This document shows positions 17,125-25,040 of a stretch of 64,000 nucleotides of DNA, in pieces. Source of the stretch: HGM04593 sp045654885. Its GTDB lineage: Bacteria; Bacteroidota; Bacteroidia; Bacteroidales; Bacteroidaceae. Position numbers and translations under genes: made by a program. Positions within the stretch are counted from its first letter, which is position 1; every line of letters begins with the position of its first letter. The stretch is from the NCBI GenBank assembly GCA_045654885.1, contig JAZOOF010000004.1:1-64000 (forward strand). Reading direction: 5' to 3'. Under the pieces are notes generated by a model. The model worked only from the letters and a program-made list of their open reading frames with translations. It searched no databases and had not been told where the DNA came from.

Positions 17125-17306
17125 ATTTATATATTATTAGGGTATCATGCCTGTTGCTGATGCAAAGGAAACAATAAGTTTTGAATTCTCATATTTTCCT
17201 TTAAAGAAAACTTCTATCCCTGTTTAAAAAACACCGGGGTGCTTCTTTAAACAAAAAGGGCGGCGGGGTGTTTATTTTTCTGTATTCATATAAAATGTGA
17301 CATGTT

Positions 17307-18590
17307 ATGAAAAGATTTTCAAAACTTACTTTGTTGGCGGCTTTTGGCTTGCTTGCAGCAGTGTCCGTCAACGCACAGAGCTGGGTGGAGATTGCCGATG
17401 ATGCAACTCCTGTGATTTGTATCAGCGAGACTGTTAACGAGGCTCCCGATGTGGTGGAGATTTTCCAGAACTCGCAAAGTCCCTACCACAATGACCCTCG
17501 CGCACCGCGCTTTGTCCTTGTTGACCAAAAGGGCAAGTGGGGACTCGGTATCGGTGGTTATCTGCAGACAAAAATCGAGTACGATTTTGACCGTGCTGTC
17601 GACAATGTCGATTTCCTGCCGTCGGCAATACAGCGTGGCGGTGCACCGTCGAGCCAGTTCAGGATGGATATGACAAACTCGGTCCTCTTCCTTAAGCTTG
17701 TGGGTACCAGCCGTCTGCTTGGCGATTTCGAGGTGTTTACATCGGCCAACTGGCGTGGCAGCGGGCTCGGGTTGCAGTTGCAGAATGCCTACATGAGCAC
17801 CAAGTATCTCAAAATCGGTTATTCTGTGGGTTCGTTCATGGACTTGGCTGCTATCCCTGTAACCATTGACTATGGCGGCCCTTGCGGTATGACATTCTAT
17901 CGTGCAACACAGGTGATGTTGCGCTATGGCTTCGACTTCGGCCTCTCAATGGGTATTTCTCTCGAGGCTCCCAATGTAAATGCTACCGAGAACGAGACCT
18001 TTACCATCGATGCCCAACGCGTACCCAATATCCCTATTTATGTGCAGTATAACCTGTTCAATGACCCGCAGAACCACATACGTCTCGGCGCTGTTATGCG
18101 CGATATTTCGTATGTCGACAAGATTACCGGCAAGGACAACGACAAAGTGGGCTGGGGTGCCCAGGCCAGTATGATTGCTACAATGGGAGGTTTGCAGTTG
18201 CGCGGACAGTATACCATTGGCGAGGGTATCGGCTCGCTTGTGAACAATATCTCCAATGTGGGCGTGGATGTGGTGCCCGACCCGACAACACCCGGTAATG
18301 CCATGATGCTTACAAGCGAGAGCTGGTATGCAGGCATACAGTACAACTTCGGCACCCGTTTCCTTGCTTCGGCAACATATAGCCAGACGGTGCTCCATTC
18401 GCGCAAAGGTTTTGGCGAGGCCAATCCCGGCGGCTACCAGAAGGGCCAGTATGTGGCAGCAAACTTCTTCTATAATGTGACTGACAATATGCAGCTTGGT
18501 ATAGAGTATCTGCATGGCTGGCGCTTCGACTTCAGCGGCAAGACCTACAATGCGAACCGAATAAATCTTTCGGCCAGATATGATTTCTAA
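17307..18590 (+). CDS. DcaP-like outer-membrane porin
   Basis: A 427-residue outer-membrane beta-barrel protein. The signal peptide MKRFSKLTLLAAFGLLAAVSVNAQ is followed by a short plug-like segment and GKWGLGIGGYLQTKIEYDFDRAVDN. Alternating strands such as VLFLKLVGTSRLLGDFEVFTSANWRG and QLQNAYMSTKYLKIGYSVGSF follow, and the last residue is Phe (NLSARYDF), as expected for a BAM substrate. The pattern fits the DcaP family of trimeric channels. Proximity to the divergent AraC gene suggests control by a small nutrient; the following phosphate transporter is separated by a terminator and its own promoter. The substrate is not deducible. Confidence 0.82.
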   Translation: MKRFSKLTLLAAFGLLAAVSVNAQSWVEIADDATPVICISETVNEAPDVVEIFQNSQSPYHNDPRAPRFVLVDQKGKWGLGIGGYLQTKIEYDFDRAVDNVDFLPSAIQRGGAPSSQFRMDMTNSVLFLKLVGTSRLLGDFEVFTSANWRGSGLGLQLQNAYMSTKYLKIGYSVGSFMDLAAIPVTIDYGGPCGMTFYRATQVMLRYGFDFGLSMGISLEAPNVNATENETFTIDAQRVPNIPIYVQYNLFNDPQNHIRLGAVMRDISYVDKITGKDNDKVGWGAQASMIATMGGLQLRGQYTIGEGIGSLVNNISNVGVDVVPDPTTPGNAMMLTSESWYAGIQYNFGTRFLASATYSQTVLHSRKGFGEANPGGYQKGQYVAANFFYNVTDNMQLGIEYLHGWRFDFSGKTYNANRINLSARYDF

Positions 18591-18621
18591 TCCCTTTCCC
18601 GCGTCATAAAACCCGTGTTTT

Positions 18622-18656
18622 CCCCGGAGAGCCTGTTGCTCCGGGGTTTATTTTTG
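18622..18656 (+). terminator. Terminator of the DcaP-like porin gene
   Basis: The perfect 8-bp stem CCCCGGAG/CTCCGGGG (18622-18629, 18639-18646) is followed by TTTATTTTT. Confidence 0.8.
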
Positions 18657-18690
18657 CACTCTTCGCTTTACGATTTTTATCATATTTTAT

Positions 18691-18720
18691 TTTGTTTTAT
18701 AGAAATAATGAATATTTTTG
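18691..18720 (+). promoter_or_regulatory. Promoter of the PiT phosphate transporter gene
   Basis: TTTG at 18691-18694 and TATTTTTG at 18713-18720 are separated by 18 bases. Both boxes match the Bacteroides -33/-7 pattern exactly. The leader of about 105 bases before the ATG is longer than usual in this window. Confidence 0.7.
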
Positions 18721-18832
18721 TAACGTGAAAGGTTTCGCCTGTTGCAGGCCTGTGGCGGGTCTGCAGATATTGTGGCCAATCTTTACACCGGTAAGAAACC
18801 GTAATATTGTGAAAAACATAAATTAATGATAT

Positions 18833-21139
18833 ATGGATTTCTTTAACAACATTATCTCTTACGTATCGGGGCTCAGTTCGCTGGAACTCTCCTATATGTT
18901 TGTGATTGCCTTTATGTTTGTCCTTGCCATCATTGACTTGACAGTAGGCGTGAGCAATGATGCCGTTAACTTCCTGAGTTCGGCAGTCGGTTCAAGGGCT
19001 GCAAAAATCAAACATGTGCTCATTGTCGCGGCGGTGGGTGTCTTTGTAGGTGCCGCTTTCAGCAGCGGAATGATGGATGTGGCGCGTCACGGTATTTTTG
19101 ACCCGTCGTTCTTCACCTTTGAGAACGTGATGTGCATCTATCTTGCAGTGGTCATCAGTGACGTATTCCTGCTCGACCTCTTCAACTCGCTTGGTCTGCC
19201 GACATCAACAACCGTGTCAATGGTGTTTGAGTTGCTTGGCGCATCGTTCATCACAGCGTTGCTCTCATCATCGGGCGAGGGATTGGGTATGCTCAATACC
19301 GATAGGGCCATGACAATTATTATCTCAATCTTCCTATCTGTGGCCATCGCCTTTGTGTTCGGTCTTGTAGTGCAGTGGATATCACGTGTTATCTTTACAT
19401 TCCACTATCGCAAGAATCTGGGACGCAAGATTGGACTTTATGGCGGTTTTGCGTCTACTGCAATCATATACTTCATGATTGTAAAGGGCTTGAAGGGCAG
19501 TTCTCTTAAAGCAATGCTCCCTGCAAACGTTCAGGAGTTTGTGTTCGAGGAGACAGGCATGTTCATTCTGTGCTCTTTTGTAGTGCTCACAATACTGATG
19601 CAATTGTTGCACTTCTGCAAGGTAAATGTTCTTAAAGTGGTTGTGCTAATGGGTACATTCTCGCTTGCAATGGCATTTGCAGGCAATGACCTTGTGAACT
19701 TCATCGGTGTTACGTTAGCCGGTCTCGAGTCTTTCCAGACTCTTGTAGCCAATGGCGGTAACGTGGATATGACAATGGAATCGCTTGGTTTGCCGGCAAC
19801 AACAAACATCATGTTCCTTGTGGGTGCAGGTGCAGTGATGGTATATGCTCTTTTCACAAGCAAGAAGGCCCGTAAAGTGTTGCAGACATCAATCGATCTG
19901 TCAAGCCAGCAGAACGAGGAGAACGAGATGTTCGGAACATCGTCGGTCGCACGCAACATTGTACGTGCCGTGTCAAAACTTGTTGATGCTGTGACACGCA
20001 ACACCCCCGAAAGTGTAAAACGATGGATTGGCAAGCGTTTCGCCCCGCTCGAGGAACGCGAGGATGTCGCCTTTGACCTTGTTCGCGCATCGGTTAACCT
20101 TGTGCTTGCCGGCTTACTTATTGCAGTGGGTACATCGTTGAAGTTGCCGCTCTCAACAACATACGTGACATTTATGGTTGGTATGGGTTCTTCACTCGCC
20201 GACCGTGCATGGGGTAGGGAGAGTGCCGTTTATCGTGTAACAGGTGTGGTTTCGGTAATCGGCGGATGGTTCATAACTGCCGGTGCTGCATTCATCATTG
20301 CAGCTCTTGTGTCCAGCATAATGAATTACGGAGGTGTCATTGCAATGTATGTAATGATTGCAATAGTAATCTATCTGCTCATCCGTAGCCATGTAAACTA
20401 TAACAAGAAGAAAGCTGCCGAGACTGTCGATGCAAAGATGGATGTCATACTGAAGTCCGATGACCAGGACGAGGTATGGGAGAACCTAAAGTCCCACACA
20501 GCCGATACTCTCTCGCACACCCTTGCATTCTCGGCAGAGGCTTACAAGAAGATGTTCGACTCCTTCTCAAGGGATGCCCTGCGTCCGCTCAAGAGTACAT
20601 TGATTAAGATTGTTGAGGAGAAGGCCTTGATGAAGAAACAACGCCGTTCCGAGACACGCGGTCTGCAGCGCATCGACCAGCAGATGGCATTCGAACGCAG
20701 CACATGGTATCACTTGTGTACAAACAGCTGTCAGCAGATGCTCAATACGCTTACCCGTATTGGCGAGCCAATGAAAGAGCATGCTGACAACAGCTTCAAC
20801 CCGCTCTCAAAGAGTTATGTCGAGGAGTTCTCGCCATATTGTAGCGAAGTTTACAAGGTGCTCATGGATATAAACGAGATAATAGCTACAGGAAACTATA
20901 CGAATGCCGAGGAGGTATCCACACGTGCCAAGAACCTGAAGCATCAGCTTGCAAACCTGCGCAAGACACAGACAATGCGTCTGCACCAGAGCAATGGCAG
21001 CTTGCGAATGGACTTTGTCTATCTGAACCTTATCCAGGAGAGCCACGAGCTTCTCAGTGAGGTGCGTAACCTGTTGCGTGGTGGTAACAAGTTCTTTGCC
21101 CTGCAGGTGACAGCAGAGGGTGGTGAACCCAAATTATAA
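18833..21139 (+). CDS. PiT-family inorganic phosphate transporter with C-terminal PhoU-like region
   Basis: A 768-residue inner-membrane protein. The duplicated PiT signature is visible: GVSNDAVNFLSSAVGSRAA near residue 42 with GLPTSTTVSMVFELLG, and in the second half AGNDLVNFIGV and LKLPLSTTYVTFMVGMGSSLADRAWG. It imports phosphate together with a cation. The last 220 residues (after about 545) are soluble and helical, with LSHTLAFSAEAYKKMFDSFSRDALRPLKS and similar repeats, and look like a fused PhoU-type regulatory domain. This makes it much longer than plain PiT proteins (about 400-500 aa). It has its own promoter and terminator. Confidence 0.9.
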   Translation: MDFFNNIISYVSGLSSLELSYMFVIAFMFVLAIIDLTVGVSNDAVNFLSSAVGSRAAKIKHVLIVAAVGVFVGAAFSSGMMDVARHGIFDPSFFTFENVMCIYLAVVISDVFLLDLFNSLGLPTSTTVSMVFELLGASFITALLSSSGEGLGMLNTDRAMTIIISIFLSVAIAFVFGLVVQWISRVIFTFHYRKNLGRKIGLYGGFASTAIIYFMIVKGLKGSSLKAMLPANVQEFVFEETGMFILCSFVVLTILMQLLHFCKVNVLKVVVLMGTFSLAMAFAGNDLVNFIGVTLAGLESFQTLVANGGNVDMTMESLGLPATTNIMFLVGAGAVMVYALFTSKKARKVLQTSIDLSSQQNEENEMFGTSSVARNIVRAVSKLVDAVTRNTPESVKRWIGKRFAPLEEREDVAFDLVRASVNLVLAGLLIAVGTSLKLPLSTTYVTFMVGMGSSLADRAWGRESAVYRVTGVVSVIGGWFITAGAAFIIAALVSSIMNYGGVIAMYVMIAIVIYLLIRSHVNYNKKKAAETVDAKMDVILKSDDQDEVWENLKSHTADTLSHTLAFSAEAYKKMFDSFSRDALRPLKSTLIKIVEEKALMKKQRRSETRGLQRIDQQMAFERSTWYHLCTNSCQQMLNTLTRIGEPMKEHADNSFNPLSKSYVEEFSPYCSEVYKVLMDINEIIATGNYTNAEEVSTRAKNLKHQLANLRKTQTMRLHQSNGSLRMDFVYLNLIQESHELLSEVRNLLRGGNKFFALQVTAEGGEPKL

Positions 21140-21160
21140 GAAACTCTTAAGTGACCGAAA

Positions 21161-21205
21161 ATGCCGGCAAGGGTTAATTTTTGATAAAAAAGCCTTTGCC
21201 GGCAT
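21161..21205 (+). terminator. Terminator after the PiT transporter gene
   Basis: The 10-bp stem ATGCCGGCAA/TTGCCGGCAT (21161-21170, 21196-21205) is followed by an AT-rich TATTTTATTATTTT stretch that also contains the nfo promoter. Confidence 0.65.
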
Positions 21206-21214
21206 ATATTTTAT

Positions 21215-21222
21215 TATTTTCG
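21215..21222 (+). promoter_or_regulatory. -7 promoter element of nfo (TATTTTCG)
   Basis: TATTTTCG is 21 bases before the nfo ATG (21244) and belongs to the TAnnTTCG variant seen at several other genes in the window. Confidence 0.5.
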
Positions 21223-21243
21223 CAATAAAAAAGATAATTGGAT

Positions 21244-22077
21244 ATGAAATTCATAGGACCCCATGTTTCGGCAAGCGGCGGTGTTGAGAATGCCCCGTTG
21301 AATGCCACGGCTGTAGGCGCAAATGCCTTCGCCCTGTTTACCAAGAACCAGCGTCAGTGGGTGGCTGCGCCGCTCACCGCAAAGAGTATAGAACTTTTCA
21401 AAGAGAATTGCAGAAAGGGTGGTTTTGACCCACGTTATATATTGCCCCATGACAGTTACCTTATAAATTTGGGTAATCCCGACGAAGAGGCACTGCAGAA
21501 ATCGCGTGCAGCGTTCCTCGACGAGATGCAGCGTTGCGAACAGCTTGGACTTACCATGCTCAACTTCCACCCGGGAAGTCATTTGAACAAGATTTCTGTC
21601 GAGGAGTGCCTTGATGAGATTGCGGCAAACATAAACCTTGCACTCTCAAAGACAACAGGTGTTACAGCTGTCATTGAGAACACGGCAGGGCAGGGCAGCA
21701 ATGTAGGCAATAAATTGGAGGAAATCCGTTACATTATTGACCGCGTGGACGACAAGAGCCGCGTGGGTGTGTGTATCGATACCTGCCACTTCTATTCGGC
21801 CGGTTATGATATTGTAGGCGATTACGATGGGGCTTTCGGTGAACTGGAGCGTGTTGTTGGTCTGGAATATCTTAAGGCCATCCATCTCAACGATACCAAG
21901 AAACCGCTTGGCTCACGTGTCGACAGGCATGACAGTGTGGGCATTGGTCTGCTTGGAATCGACTTTTTCAAACGCTTTATGAAAGACCCGCGTTTTAATA
22001 ATATGCCAATTATTCTTGAGACTCCCGATGAGGCTCGATGGGCCGAGGAGATTGAACTGTTGCGTTCGTTCGAATAA
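21244..22077 (+). CDS. nfo: Endonuclease IV (AP endonuclease)
   Basis: This 277-residue Zn-dependent TIM-barrel enzyme cuts DNA 5' to abasic sites in base-excision repair. The conserved run starts at the N-terminus (KFIGPHVSASGGVENAP), followed by FHPGSHL, VIENTAGQGSNVG, VGVCIDTCHFYSAGYD, AIHLNDTKKPLGSRVDRHDSVGIG and ILETPDE. These blocks contain the His, Glu and Asp ligands of the trinuclear zinc site. The length is typical. The start is ATG 21244; a TTG two codons earlier is in frame but unneeded. It is transcribed singly and converges on a DUF4488-like gene. Confidence 0.97.
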   Translation: MKFIGPHVSASGGVENAPLNATAVGANAFALFTKNQRQWVAAPLTAKSIELFKENCRKGGFDPRYILPHDSYLINLGNPDEEALQKSRAAFLDEMQRCEQLGLTMLNFHPGSHLNKISVEECLDEIAANINLALSKTTGVTAVIENTAGQGSNVGNKLEEIRYIIDRVDDKSRVGVCIDTCHFYSAGYDIVGDYDGAFGELERVVGLEYLKAIHLNDTKKPLGSRVDRHDSVGIGLLGIDFFKRFMKDPRFNNMPIILETPDEARWAEEIELLRSFE

Positions 22078-22131
22078 TTCAACGAGGCTGACTGAAAATA
22101 GCTCTTTCTGTTCAATTTTTTCAACGATAAA

Positions 22132-22165
22132 AGGGTGGCCCATTTTGTTTTTGATGGGTCACCCT
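22132..22165. terminator. Bidirectional terminator between nfo and the DUF4488-like gene
   Basis: A 12-bp stem (22132-22143 and 22154-22165; AGGGTGGCCCAT with ATGGGTCACCCT, one G-T pair) has a T-rich loop. It lies between two convergent genes. Confidence 0.65.
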
Positions 22166-22186
22166 CTGCTGTGATGATATTTGTCA

Positions 22187-22690
22187 TTATTTCGCTCCTA
22201 ATGGAATTACGCGCAACCAAATCTCGCTTACCCAGTTGTCGCTTTCAGTTCCGCTAAGGTTGTATTCCACGTAAAGAATATTCCTGTTCTCCTCGCTGAA
22301 CCTGTAACGCAAGTTTGAGATGGTGTTGTTGAGGCTCTTGTCGAGATAGTGCTTGTTGATGTACTCAAGGTAAGTGTTGTCCTCTTTCATCTCAATCTCG
22401 CCCTCATGGCTTATGAATGCCAGCGTGCTTGTCTTGCTCTCTTCCCAATTAGCCTCTTTGATGGGGATGTTCACTCCAAGAATTACAAAGTAGGTGTTCT
22501 CCTCGGTGATGGTCTTGAAAATCTGCTTGCCAATGTAGGCCTTGCCGCCTTCTGCTGTCGTAACCTCCTCGACATATTGCCACATTCCTACAAGTGGCCC
22601 GGCATCGGGTCCTGTCTTTTTCACTTGTGCATGGCCTGTTCCAACTCCTAAAAATAAGATGACTGCAAATAGAAACATGAACTTTTTCAT
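22187..22690 (-). CDS. Secreted DUF4488-like (lipocalin-type) protein
   Basis: A 167-residue exported protein with a signal peptide (MKKFMFLFAVILFLGVGTGHAQ). The mature start GPDAGPLVGMWQYVEEV is like the opening of DUF4488 and lipocalin-like domains of Bacteroidota. A beta-rich body follows (IGKQIFKTITEENTYFVILGV, LAFISHEGEIEMKEDNTYLEYI, LYVEYNLSGTES) and the end is WLRVIPLGAK. Such proteins are thought to bind small hydrophobic ligands, but none has been shown for this one. It stands alone, divergent from the DUF454 gene with 161 bp between them. Confidence 0.65.
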   Translation of the reverse strand: MKKFMFLFAVILFLGVGTGHAQVKKTGPDAGPLVGMWQYVEEVTTAEGGKAYIGKQIFKTITEENTYFVILGVNIPIKEANWEESKTSTLAFISHEGEIEMKEDNTYLEYINKHYLDKSLNNTISNLRYRFSEENRNILYVEYNLSGTESDNWVSEIWLRVIPLGAK

Positions 22691-22825
22691 AATGTAGGGA
22701 GTTTAAGGTTAGACAATGTTTCTTTTATCGGTTGCAATGTACGAATAAAAAATAAATAAAAGAATTTTTCTAAAGAAAAATCTATGCAGCCGTTGTCATT
22801 GTTTCACGCTGTAGGATATTTTTTG

Positions 22826-22833
22826 TACCTTCG
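22826..22833 (+). promoter_or_regulatory. -7 promoter element of the DUF454 gene (TACCTTCG)
   Basis: TACCTTCG lies 19 bases before the ATG, preceded by TTTTG. The leader would be only about a dozen bases. Confidence 0.55.
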
Positions 22834-22851
22834 CGCCGCAAATACATAATA

Positions 22852-23220
22852 ATGAGATATCTTTTGGCAATCATCGGAAGCGTGTCATTAGCGCTGGGTA
22901 TAATGGGCATTTTCTTGCCTGTTCTGCCAACTACCCCGTTCCTTTTGCTCTCGGCAGCCTTGTATATGCGCAGCTCGCAGAGATTGTATGACTGGCTAAT
23001 GTCGCACAAGCATCTTGGCCCATATATAAAGAATTTCAGGGAACACAAGGCGCTTCCGCTACGTGTGAAGATAGTATCTGTTACAATGGTGTGGGCAACA
23101 TTGCTCTACTGCGCATTCGTCGTCGCCAAAGAGTGGTGGATGAGTGCCATGTTCATTGCCATTGCAACGGGGGTGACAATACATATTCTCAGCTACAAGA
23201 CATTGAAGAAAAGGATGTAA
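22852..23220 (+). CDS. YbaN/DUF454-family membrane protein
   Basis: A 122-residue inner-membrane protein of the YbaN (DUF454) family. The N-terminus carries the family hallmark GIMGIFLPVLPTTPFLLLSAALYMRSSQRLYDWL, in which two hydrophobic segments flank a Pro-rich turn. A cytoplasmic stretch HLGPYIKNFREHKALPLRVKI and two more hydrophobic segments follow (about residues 78-96 and 97-115). The function of the family is not established. It has its own promoter and converges on the free methionine sulfoxide reductase gene; the two 3' ends share a hairpin. Confidence 0.88.
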   Translation: MRYLLAIIGSVSLALGIMGIFLPVLPTTPFLLLSAALYMRSSQRLYDWLMSHKHLGPYIKNFREHKALPLRVKIVSVTMVWATLLYCAFVVAKEWWMSAMFIAIATGVTIHILSYKTLKKRM

Positions 23221-23241
23221 CCCCTGTCGGGAAACATCCTT
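23211..23241. terminator. Shared hairpin between the DUF454 gene and the feoAB-fRMsr operon
   Basis: AAGGATGT and ACATCCTT (23211-23218, 23234-23241) pair around an inner CCC/GGG stem with a symmetric AA/AA bulge. It overlaps the DUF454 stop codon. No long T run follows on either side, so strength is uncertain. Confidence 0.5.
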
Positions 23242-23247
23242 AACTCT

Positions 23248-23715
23248 TTATAATTTCTCCACAATCCTTTCAAGCCACAGTTTGTCTGTTTCGTCAAAGG
23301 TGGCGAGCTGTTCGCTGTCGATGTCGAGCACAGCAGTCACTTTGCCTTCTTTGAACAGCGGGACTACAATCTCGCTTTTCGATGCGCTGCTGCAGGCTAT
23401 GTGTCCGGGGAATTGTTCCACATCGGGCACCACCTGTGTGCACGCTTCTTTCCATGCTGTTCCGCACACACCGCGGCCGTAGGCTATGCGGCTGCATGCA
23501 AGTGGTCCCTGGAATGGACCAAGCACAAGCTCTTCGCCGACAACGCGGTAGAAACCTGTCCACCAGAAACGGAATGTTTCGTGTATCATTGCTGCGATAT
23601 TCGCCATGTTGGCAATGGTATCGCTCTCGCTCTCCGTTACGGCTGCAATCTGTTTGTACAGCAAGGCATATTTCTCCTCTTTGCCGCCCTGTGCAATGTG
23701 TAGTTCTTCGGCCAT
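23248..23715 (-). CDS. msrC: Free methionine-(R)-sulfoxide reductase (GAF-domain fRMsr)
   Basis: A 155-residue GAF-fold enzyme that reduces free methionine-R-sulfoxide with thiol electrons. Cysteines fall at residues 74, 84 and 108 (PLACSRI, RGVCGTAW, HIACSSAS). The spacings of 10 and 24 are the same as those of the three catalytic and resolving cysteines of E. coli fRMsr (84, 94, 118). The C-terminal SEIVVPLFKEGKVTAVLDIDSE is also diagnostic. ATG 23715 is used; the longer frame begins with TTG inside the preceding gene. It is the last gene of the feoAB operon, 11 bp after the LuxR gene. This places methionine repair beside iron uptake. Confidence 0.92.
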   Translation of the reverse strand: MAEELHIAQGGKEEKYALLYKQIAAVTESESDTIANMANIAAMIHETFRFWWTGFYRVVGEELVLGPFQGPLACSRIAYGRGVCGTAWKEACTQVVPDVEQFPGHIACSSASKSEIVVPLFKEGKVTAVLDIDSEQLATFDETDKLWLERIVEKL

Positions 23716-23726
23716 AATAGTTACAT

Positions 23727-24320
23727 TCAACTGAAATCGGAAATATCCACCAGTTTGTTCATAATTGCATAGACCGTTAGGCCGGGGATGGAGTTGATAC
23801 CCAGCTTCTGCGATATGTTGCGGCGGTGCGAGATGACGGTGTATATTGAGATGTTGAACTCGTCGGCAATCTCCTTGTTTGTCTTGCCCATTGCCACGGC
23901 TGCAAGAATATCCTTCTCGCGCGATGACAACTCGTTGAGGTCGCTCTTGGGGTTCTTGCTGTTCTCCTCAATGGCGTTCTTCAGTTTCTGTATTATGCGT
24001 GCTGCATTGTCATATATGCCTATGCACTCGTCATACTGGCGCATCACGCTCTCCTCGTAATTGCTGTGTGTGAGCGCTACAAGTGCAGTGTCGCTTGTTC
24101 CCAACCACGAGCGTATGTCGAGCCTGTCGTTATAGTCGACAACTGTGGGGTTGATGATTACAATGTCTACATCGGTGTCGTTTGAGTTGTAGTATGACGG
24201 GTCGCTCAGTGTCTGCACTACACTGAATTGGGGGTTATTGCCTATTATGGCTGTGATGCCTGTAGCTATAATCTCCGACGGCTCAATGAGCACTACGTTG
24301 TATTTACCTTCCCTGTTCAT
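23727..24320 (-). CDS. LuxR-family DNA-binding protein with degenerate receiver domain
   Basis: A 197-residue protein. The C-terminus is a clear LuxR/FixJ helix-turn-helix (LSSREKDILAAVAMGKTNKEIADEFNISIYTVISHRRNISQKLGINS, about residues 133-180). The N-terminal 120 residues follow a receiver-like pattern, but the key sites are altered. EPSE stands where the acidic pair is expected. INP stands where the phospho-Asp loop normally reads LDxxMP. The conserved Lys position reads IGIYD. It therefore probably works without phosphorylation, perhaps sensing its partner or a ligand. The ATG at 24320 overlaps the hemerythrin gene by 17 bp, so the two are likely coupled in translation and function. Confidence 0.85.
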   Translation of the reverse strand: MNREGKYNVVLIEPSEIIATGITAIIGNNPQFSVVQTLSDPSYYNSNDTDVDIVIINPTVVDYNDRLDIRSWLGTSDTALVALTHSNYEESVMRQYDECIGIYDNAARIIQKLKNAIEENSKNPKSDLNELSSREKDILAAVAMGKTNKEIADEFNISIYTVISHRRNISQKLGINSIPGLTVYAIMNKLVDISDFS

Positions 24321-25017
24321 GGCACTTTTCAATTTTTTCTACCAACGGAACAAGCAGCCTGTTCTCAATCTCCGAGTGTTTGAGCAAGTCGTTGCCAATG
24401 TTGCCTATCTCGCTGAGAATCTCGTACCTCAGTTGCGAAGCATACTCCCCGCTAAGGTACTTTATTATAATGTTGCTAAGATCGTTGAGCTTTTCGTTTA
24501 CATTGCCGTGGCTGTGCCCGAAGAGTGAAATTCTGTACTCGCCATCTGTTGTGTGGCTGTCATTGAGCAGTTTCTCGATGTAGGGAAACACAACTTCCTC
24601 TTCATATTGGAAATGGCTTGTCACTTCATTGTCATAGTCGTCGTAGAATTTGTCAATCAGGCGACGGCTCACTTCGTCAAGCTCCTTTACCATGCGGTGT
24701 ATGTTGTCGTGCAATGTAGGGAAGCATATTGTGCGGTAGTAGTTGTGCGATGCGCGCAGATACATTGTTATGCTCATTATATCCTCGTTGCCCAGTGTAT
24801 CAATCTGCGGCTCATAGTCGCGGAAGGAGTAGATGTTGCATATCATAAGGAACAGGTCGGCCGAAATATTGTGCTGTGCACACACTTCGGCAACTGTGGC
24901 CTCACCGAATCCGAGTCTTATATCCAGACGCTGCAGGATAGAGAGCAGGCTCATGTCGCTTGCGACAAGGTCGGCCATTTTCATGCGCGGGTTGTATATT
25001 GTGATGTTCTTTTTCAT
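24304..25017 (-). CDS. Hemerythrin-domain protein, RIC/ScdA-like
   Basis: A 237-residue cytoplasmic diiron protein. The N-terminal 60 residues resemble the ScdA/RIC N-domain (MADLVASDMSLLSILQRLDIRLGFGEATVAEVCAQHNI), but the usual Cys-Cys-Gly-Gly is replaced by RLGFGEA. The hemerythrin four-helix bundle (about 85-232) keeps the iron ligands: H91, H135 with E139 (HFQYEE), H168/H170 (GHSHGN), and H214 with E218 (HSEIE). Family members repair iron-sulfur clusters damaged by NO or oxidants, or sense O2 and NO. It lies 23 bp after feoAB and overlaps a LuxR gene, which fits iron or redox sensing. The exact activity is inferred. Confidence 0.85.
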   Translation of the reverse strand: MKKNITIYNPRMKMADLVASDMSLLSILQRLDIRLGFGEATVAEVCAQHNISADLFLMICNIYSFRDYEPQIDTLGNEDIMSITMYLRASHNYYRTICFPTLHDNIHRMVKELDEVSRRLIDKFYDDYDNEVTSHFQYEEEVVFPYIEKLLNDSHTTDGEYRISLFGHSHGNVNEKLNDLSNIIIKYLSGEYASQLRYEILSEIGNIGNDLLKHSEIENRLLVPLVEKIEKCHEQGR

Positions 25018-25040
25018 TATGGTTTTTCTTTATGGTTAAT

